Assembly: GCA_028724185.1 (NCBI GenBank) | Contig: JAQYDN010000021.1 | Span: forward strand, 1-64,000 | Length of the DNA stretch: 64,000 nt | Direction: 5' to 3' | Source: Bacillota bacterium | GTDB taxonomy: Bacteria; Bacillota; Clostridia; Tissierellales; Peptoniphilaceae | Shown here: positions 58,564 to 64,000 of the stretch, in pieces | Position numbering within the stretch: the stretch's first letter is position 1 | Layout: every line of letters starts with the position of its first letter | The notes under the pieces: generated by a model | Told to the model about the DNA's origin: nothing | Database searches by the model: none | The model's input: only the letters and a program-made list of their open reading frames with translations | Translations under genes and position numbers: made by a program

Positions 58564-59559
58564 ATGTTTGTATTGAATCATATAGTTAAAAAATTTATGG
58601 CTGTGGTGATGGTCCTCGGGATCTTGTTTACCTCGACGGGGACGTTTGCGGCGGGCGTCGAAAATCCGCTCTACGTCTCGCTGCAGCTCGAGACCAATGA
58701 CGCCGGGGAGTACGATCATTTCTCCATGGCGTGGAAAAATCCGGAATGGGTGAAGAAAAAATTGGCGGCCGGAGAGGCCGTCGACTTTGAGATCGACGGG
58801 AAGGTTAACGATGAGGCGTGGTCCTCGACGCGGGGTACCGTCTATGCCGGTCAATTGACAAAAGATCAGGCAAATGACGTTAAACTCGAGATTCCGCCCG
58901 AGTCCTTCGAGCACTTAAAGAACGTGGACATCATGAGCAATCTCTACAGTTTCCGCGTGCGCTACAAGAGCGGGGGGACTGTAAGCCCTTACAGCAATCC
59001 GATCGCCGTCGGCTATCGACCGAGCTTTTCCAATGCGAGTGCGTGGTCGAAAGAAGTTCTGATGGAGGCGAGCAAAAACGGATTGATTCCCGCGTCGGTT
59101 AAGTCGGATATGAAAAAAGAAATGACGCGCCAGGAATTTACCGAAGTCATCGTAAGGGTTTACGAAAAGGTGAATCGCGTGCACCTGGTTGCGGGTAAGA
59201 GCCCGTATCGCGACGCCAATAACGAGGCCGTGACCGTCGCGACGCGCCTGGGAATCGTGCAGGGCGTCGGCCGCGGAAAGTTTTATCCCGATTCGGAGAT
59301 TACGCGCGAAGACATGGCGACAATTTTTAATAGACTATTGACCGTGATGAATGTAGAACATACCCAAGCGAACGGACCGCGATTTGCCGATCATACGAAA
59401 ATCAGCAACTACGCGATCGAGCCGGTCTACAAATTACAAAGCTTAAATATCATGTTGGGTTATAACGACCATAGCTTTAGACCGAAGAACAATGCGTCGA
59501 GAGAACAAGGCGTCGTGATGGCCGAACGCGTCTATTGCTTCATGCAGGAGAAATATTAA
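58564..59559 (+). CDS. secreted S-layer-homology (SLH) domain protein
   Basis: Signal peptide; SLH-like repeats including YRDANNEAVTVATRLGIVQGVGRGKFYPDSEITREDMATIFNRLL and YKLQSLNIMLGYNDHSFRPKNNASREQGVVMAERV. Confidence 0.88.
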   Translation: MFVLNHIVKKFMAVVMVLGILFTSTGTFAAGVENPLYVSLQLETNDAGEYDHFSMAWKNPEWVKKKLAAGEAVDFEIDGKVNDEAWSSTRGTVYAGQLTKDQANDVKLEIPPESFEHLKNVDIMSNLYSFRVRYKSGGTVSPYSNPIAVGYRPSFSNASAWSKEVLMEASKNGLIPASVKSDMKKEMTRQEFTEVIVRVYEKVNRVHLVAGKSPYRDANNEAVTVATRLGIVQGVGRGKFYPDSEITREDMATIFNRLLTVMNVEHTQANGPRFADHTKISNYAIEPVYKLQSLNIMLGYNDHSFRPKNNASREQGVVMAERVYCFMQEKY

Positions 59560-59567
59560 AAGAGAAG

Positions 59568-59591
59568 TGTCCGAAGGGACGCTTTTTTATT
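59568..59591 (+). terminator. intrinsic terminator after SLH gene
   Basis: AAGTGTCC-GAAG-GGACGCTTTTTT. Confidence 0.7.
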
Positions 59592-59961
59592 GCATGTATT
59601 TCATGTCGCCGCGCTTAAAAACTTCGGACGGACGATAGAAGGGATGCTGCGGACGGAGGCACATAACCTTCGATACATGTCGCACTGAACGACACGGACT
59701 CTGTAGGTGAGGTTTTTAACCATTCTAAGCGGGGTATATGTCATATGAACTTAACGGGAGAAAAATAGAAAATATTTGAAGGGTTTTTATAGAAAGCCTA
59801 CCTCCGAACATCAAAAGAGACGCTATGCGGGTAATTGATCGAGACGAAGAACCGAGAGAGTCTCCCCTAAGTTCGATGGTACGACATGACCGAGGATGCA
59901 GCCCCTGTAGGACCGATCGGTTTGAAAGGCGCTGCGTTAAACGTTCGATAAAGGAGGCACC

Positions 59962-60237
59962 ATGGATATTAAATTGGGAAATAACCGCTTTTATATAGGA
60001 GAAGATCAAAACAAGCCCGACGCGTTCATCAGTTGGGTGCCGAGCGGCGAGGACAAGATCATCATCGATCATACCATCGTGAACCCGGCCCTCGAGGGAC
60101 AGGGGATCGCCGGCAAACTGCTCGATAAGGTGACCGACTATGCGCGCGAGAATAATTTAAAAATCTTGGCGACCTGCGGCTTTGCTGTCAATCGCATGAA
60201 GGACAATGAGGAATACAGCGACGTCTATATGGGGTAA
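59962..60237 (+). CDS. GNAT-family (YjdJ-like) N-acetyltransferase
   Basis: IIIDHTIVNPALEGQGIAGKLLDKVTDYARENNLKILATCGFAV. Confidence 0.9.
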   Translation: MDIKLGNNRFYIGEDQNKPDAFISWVPSGEDKIIIDHTIVNPALEGQGIAGKLLDKVTDYARENNLKILATCGFAVNRMKDNEEYSDVYMG

Positions 60238-60255
60238 GTAAGTGAATAAAAAACG

Positions 60256-60300
60256 AAAGCGGCCCGCCTTCTACATTTATGGAAGGCGGGCCGCTTTCGC
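60256..60300 (+). terminator. strong hairpin terminator
   Basis: AAAGCGGCCCGCCTTC-TACATTTATG-GAAGGCGGGCCGCTTTC. Confidence 0.75.
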
Positions 60301-60358
60301 GCGAATAATATAGAAGATATTTTTTTGCTCAACTAAACCGCGAGTATGATAAAATCGA

Positions 60359-60410
60359 GCAAAAAGAACCCGTTCCAAACGCGGCATGCGGTGGAAACGG
60401 GATCTTTTGA
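60359..60410 (-). terminator. terminator after glmS (minus strand)
   Basis: AAAAGATCCCGTTTCCACC...TTTGGAACGGGTTCTTTTT on minus strand. Confidence 0.7.
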
Positions 60411-60437
60411 AATCGTCGAATGTGTTCGGATGTTCGG

Positions 60438-62258
60438 TTATTCGACGGTGACGGACTTTGCGAGGTTTCTCGGTTTGTCGACGTCGTTACCTAATAAGAC
60501 GCTCACTTTGTAGGCGAGGACTTGTTGCGGCAAGACGGCGAGAATCGGCGCGTAGAGGTCCGAGATGGCGGGGACGCGGATGACGGCGTCCGACAGGTCG
60601 CTGAACTGGGTGCTGATTTCGTCGGTAATGGCGATGGTGTAGGCGCCGCGCGCCTTAACTTCCTTGATGTTGGAGATGCTCTTTTCCACGAGGGGCGATT
60701 GTGTAATAATCGTCACGACGGGGATGCCCTCTTCGATCAGCGCAATGCTGCCGTGCTTGAGTTCTCCGGCGGGCATCGACTGTGCGTGAATGTAGGAAAT
60801 TTCCTTCAACTTGAGTGCGCCTTCTTTTGCGCTTAGATAGTCGATGCCGCGGCCGAGGTAAAAGACGGCGGGGTGTTTTGCGAGGCGTTCGGCGATGGGA
60901 TCCAGCGTGTCGATGTCTTCCAAGATCTCTTCGATCTTTCCGGGGATCGACTCGAATTCTTCGATCGCCATCTTGACGTCTTCTCTGCCGTAGGTTCCCA
61001 GTTTATAGCCGAAGTCCAAGGCGAGCAGGTAGAGGCTTAAAAGTTGCGTCGAGTAGGCCTTGGTGCTCGCGACGGAGATTTCCGGTCCCGCGTCGCAATA
61101 CATAACCTTATCGCTTTCGCGGTCGACGCTCGAGCCGACGACGTTGGTAATCGCGAGGACCTTTGCCCCGCGAAGTTTCGCCTCACGTAAGACGGCGAGG
61201 GTGTCTCCGGTCTCGCCGGATTGACTGACGACGATGAGTAAGCTGTTTTCGTTTAAAAACGGCATGTTGTAACGGAACTCCGAGGCGATGTCCGCGGTGA
61301 TTTCGCGTTGAAGGGCATCTTCGAGCGCGCGCTTTCCGACTTGAGATGCGTGGAAGGCGGTACCGCACGCGGAGATATAAATGTGATCGAACGCCTCAAT
61401 TTCCTCCTTGGTGAAGGATTGATCCTTCAAGTCGATGAAGCCGTCTGTAACTTTTCGTCTGAGACAGTCCTTGATCGCCTTCGGCTGTTCGAAGATTTCC
61501 TTGATCATGTAGTGGTCGTAGCCTTCTTTGCCGGCGCTTTCGAGGCTCCACTCGACGGTTTGCACGTCTCTTTGGACGGGATTGCCGTGGTTGTAAATGT
61601 GATAGCTGTCCTTGTCGATTTCGACGATGTCGTCGTTGTTCAAGTAGATGACGTCGCGCGTGTAGGCGAGAAGCGCCGGTACGTCGGATGCGGCAAAGAC
61701 GCCGTCGTCGCAGATACCCAAGATGAGGGGCGACTCTCTGCGCGTGACGATTAATTTATCGGGATCATCGACGCTTAAGACCGCCAGGCTGAATGTGCCG
61801 ACGACGTCGTTGATGCTGTCTTCGACCGCTTTTCTCAAATCTCCTTGGAATTTGGATGCGATGAGGTTGGCGACGACTTCGGTGTCGGTGTCGGAATAAA
61901 AGGTATATCCCTTTTCGCTGAGGTCGTCTTTAATCGCCTGGAAATTTTCGATGATGCCGTTGTGTACGACGGCGACTCTTCCGTCACTGCTGACGTGAGG
62001 GTGGGCGTTCGTTTCGGTCGGGACGCCGTGCGTCGCCCAACGCGTATGTCCGATTCCGACCGTGCCCTTGAGCGGGCGATCTTTTAACTTGTCGGTGAGT
62101 GCCTCGAGGCGACCGGCCGCCTTGACGACCTGCAATTTATCGTCTTCGATGATGGCGATGCCGGCACTGTCGTATCCTCGGTACTCCAGTTTTTCCAATC
62201 CTTGAATAATGCGTTCTTCTGCGTCATTTAAGCCGTTAAAGGCTACAATTCCACACAT
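60438..62258 (-). CDS. glmS: glutamine--fructose-6-phosphate aminotransferase
   Basis: MCGIVAFNGLNDAEERIIQGLEKLEYRGYDSAGIAI (start refined from 62300); SIS domains; LAKSVTVE C-terminus. Confidence 0.97.
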   Translation of the reverse strand: MCGIVAFNGLNDAEERIIQGLEKLEYRGYDSAGIAIIEDDKLQVVKAAGRLEALTDKLKDRPLKGTVGIGHTRWATHGVPTETNAHPHVSSDGRVAVVHNGIIENFQAIKDDLSEKGYTFYSDTDTEVVANLIASKFQGDLRKAVEDSINDVVGTFSLAVLSVDDPDKLIVTRRESPLILGICDDGVFAASDVPALLAYTRDVIYLNNDDIVEIDKDSYHIYNHGNPVQRDVQTVEWSLESAGKEGYDHYMIKEIFEQPKAIKDCLRRKVTDGFIDLKDQSFTKEEIEAFDHIYISACGTAFHASQVGKRALEDALQREITADIASEFRYNMPFLNENSLLIVVSQSGETGDTLAVLREAKLRGAKVLAITNVVGSSVDRESDKVMYCDAGPEISVASTKAYSTQLLSLYLLALDFGYKLGTYGREDVKMAIEEFESIPGKIEEILEDIDTLDPIAERLAKHPAVFYLGRGIDYLSAKEGALKLKEISYIHAQSMPAGELKHGSIALIEEGIPVVTIITQSPLVEKSISNIKEVKARGAYTIAITDEISTQFSDLSDAVIRVPAISDLYAPILAVLPQQVLAYKVSVLLGNDVDKPRNLAKSVTVE

Positions 62259-62279
62259 AAAATCCTCCTTACGGGGAGC

Positions 62280-62402
62280 TGCTGTATCGATTTTGTGCAC
62301 AGGTTGCCCTGGGTTTTGTACAATACTAAGGCTGCAGACCTATGAAGTATCCGCCGAATTTTCGATGACTTCATTCCTCGTCCACCTAAAAGGTTCTGGC
62401 GC
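62280..62402 (-). ncRNA. glmS ribozyme/riboswitch
   Basis: Minus strand A|GCGCCAGAACC-UUUUA-GGUGGACGAGGAAUGAAGUCAUCGAAAAUUCGGCGGAUACUUCAU matches the glmS ribozyme core (GCGCCAGAAC, GACGAGG, AUCGA, UUCGGCGGAU); cleavage predicted between 62403 and 62402; 3' boundary approximate. Confidence 0.93.
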
Positions 62403-62482
62403 TTGTGTTTGTTCTCCCCAAAATATTTAGTTGAATATCAGTATTATACCATAGCCGATTAAAAGGTAAAACAAACCTTGCC

Positions 62483-62511
62483 TTGACGCTAATAATAGCT
62501 ATTGGTATGAT
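62483..62511 (+). promoter_or_regulatory. promoter for the foldase gene
   Basis: TTGACG, 17 bp, TATGAT upstream of 62572. Confidence 0.5.
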
Positions 62512-62571
62512 AAAAACCATGTGAAGAAACAGAGAAACATCTTTTTCTCTGAACAATAACAGGAGGTTGAC

Positions 62572-63321
62572 ATGACAGAAGAGAATAAATTACTCGCAAC
62601 CGTGGACGGCGTCGAGATCCACGCGTCCGATGTAGATGCCTATTTACAAAGCATGAACCCGCAAATGGCGATCCAATTTCAAGGTGAGGAAGGAAAACAA
62701 CACATTTTAGACGAACTCATCCGCCAAGAGTTATTATTAAAAGATGCACTCGATCGTCACTTGGACGACGAAGAAGAATTTAAGAAAGTATTCAAAGATA
62801 CCAAGCACTCCTTGCTTAAATCGTATAATTTTTCAAAAGCCATCGAAGGCGCCAGTGTGTCGGAAGAAGAACAAAAGGCGTTCTATGAAGAAAACAAACA
62901 GTTCTTCAAGAGTCCCGAATCGGTTCACGCGGCACATATTTTAGTCGACGACGAAGATAAGGCAAAAGACATTGCGAAGCAATTGAACGACGGCGCCAAT
63001 TTCGAAGAGTTGGCTAAAAAAGAATCGACCTGTCCCTCCAACGAACGAGGCGGCGATCTCGGAACGTTCGGTCGCGGTCAAATGGTTCCCGAATTCGATG
63101 AGAAGGTCTTCGACATGAAAGACGGCGAAATTTCCGATCCCGTTAAGACGCAATTCGGTTACCACATCATCAAGCGCATCGAAGGACAACCCGAAGAAAT
63201 GCGCGATTACGACGACGTGAAAGATGAAATTAATATGGAATTAATGCGTCGCAAACAACAAGAATTGTATTTAAACAAGGTAAACGAATTAGAAAAACAC
63301 TATAAAGTCGAACGCAAATAA
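62572..63321 (+). CDS. PrsA/parvulin-type peptidyl-prolyl isomerase
   Basis: VHAAHILVDDEDKAKDIAKQLNDGANFEELAKKESTCPSNERGGDLGTFGRGQMVPEFDE. Confidence 0.94.
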   Translation: MTEENKLLATVDGVEIHASDVDAYLQSMNPQMAIQFQGEEGKQHILDELIRQELLLKDALDRHLDDEEEFKKVFKDTKHSLLKSYNFSKAIEGASVSEEEQKAFYEENKQFFKSPESVHAAHILVDDEDKAKDIAKQLNDGANFEELAKKESTCPSNERGGDLGTFGRGQMVPEFDEKVFDMKDGEISDPVKTQFGYHIIKRIEGQPEEMRDYDDVKDEINMELMRRKQQELYLNKVNELEKHYKVERK

Positions 63322-63350
63322 AAAAAGCGGCATGGGCCGCTTTTTTTATG
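63319..63350 (+). terminator. intrinsic terminator
   Basis: AAAAGCGGC-ATGG-GCCGCTTTTTTT. Confidence 0.8.
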
Positions 63351-63439
63351 GCGCATAAGTGAAAGTTTTGTCAATAATCGGCTGTGAGAGCGTTTTCGTA
63401 ATTTTTTATGTTATAATACAAACGTGTCAGGAGGAAATT

Positions 63440-64000
63440 ATGGAAATGGATTTATTCAGCTTTATTGATCGCGCTATTAAGTTGCTCAATATTAAATATG
63501 ATCATATTATGACGCTCAATCACGAGCTGGAGAACTTTTTTATCTCCGAATTCGGAGACAAGGATAACTTTTTAGCCGTCAATTCTCGAATAAAATCACC
63601 GAATTCGTTACGTGAAAAAATCATTCGAAACAATTTGTACATGCGCTACGATAGCCCTTTAAAGATGATGTTTGACATGCAAGACATCGTTGGGTTGCGG
63701 ATCGAATGCCGCTTTACCGACGACGAAGTCGACATCTACCGTGCTATCTTGGAAAAATTTTATATTCCGGCGGGCAATGGCTATTACCGCTCGCCGAATC
63801 ATAAGCAGATTTTTTTAAATCTCGAAACGTCACAGCCGATGCTTCAAAAGAATGGCTTCGGTATTTATAAAATAGATGGGTATATTATCGATGGCGGGTT
63901 TAAACTCAAGTTTGAACTTCAAATCAAGTCGCTGGTCAACGTGTTCTGGGGCGAAATCGATCATAAGGTCTTGTATAAAAACTTCAATTATATGCTGACC
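63440..64000 (+). CDS. RelA/SpoT-domain (alarmone synthetase-like) protein, truncated by window end
   Basis: RIKSPNSLREKIIRNNLYMRYDSPLKMMFDMQDIVGLRIECRFTDD; FELQIKSLVNVFWGEIDHKVLYK; no stop before 64000. Confidence 0.85.
   Translation, partial: MEMDLFSFIDRAIKLLNIKYDHIMTLNHELENFFISEFGDKDNFLAVNSRIKSPNSLREKIIRNNLYMRYDSPLKMMFDMQDIVGLRIECRFTDDEVDIYRAILEKFYIPAGNGYYRSPNHKQIFLNLETSQPMLQKNGFGIYKIDGYIIDGGFKLKFELQIKSLVNVFWGEIDHKVLYKNFNYMLT

Noticed and set aside
1-64000. CRISPR arrays, IS elements, prophage, toxin-antitoxin or defence systems
   Set aside because: No repeat-spacer pattern, transposase, integrase or recognisable defence gene on either strand

Overview
The window is a chromosomal segment from an anaerobic Firmicute. 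Gene content and order suggest a Tissierellia/Peptoniphilaceae-like organism, but that is inference only. I see no mobile element, prophage, CRISPR array or rRNA. Contents in order: two tandem tRNA-Leu genes; a carboxyltransferase + biotin-carrier pair; a complete rnfCDGEAB operon followed by NusG-domain-II and Gx-transporter genes; a maf-radC-mreCD-PBP2 block with a degenerate MinD-like protein; TIGR03960/TIGR03936/RNase G; rplU-prp-rpmA-obgE; yhbY-nadD-yqeK-LCP-rsfS; ridA, comEA, uvrC, hprK; nifJ (PFOR); a glutathione peroxidase; pstS-pstCAB-phoU followed by two back-to-back two-component systems; a creatininase-family gene and pyruvate carboxylase on the minus strand; a 16-gene anaerobic cobalamin cluster; an SLH-domain surface protein; glmS with an upstream glmS ribozyme; a PrsA-like foldase; and a truncated RelA/SpoT-domain gene. 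Most notable observations: (1) the PstS-like protein appears circularly permuted, with the canonical C-terminal half first; (2) three Pho-box-like 11-bp-period direct repeats, two in the pst locus and one upstream of the SLH gene; (3) a palindrome centred in the -35/-10 spacer of the cobalamin operon, with no recognisable B12 riboswitch; (4) a structured, unassigned leader upstream of rnfC; (5) a MinD-like protein lacking both Walker-A lysines; (6) a perfect 11-bp inverted repeat inside a histidine kinase gene. All calls come from reading the sequence; no database search was run.
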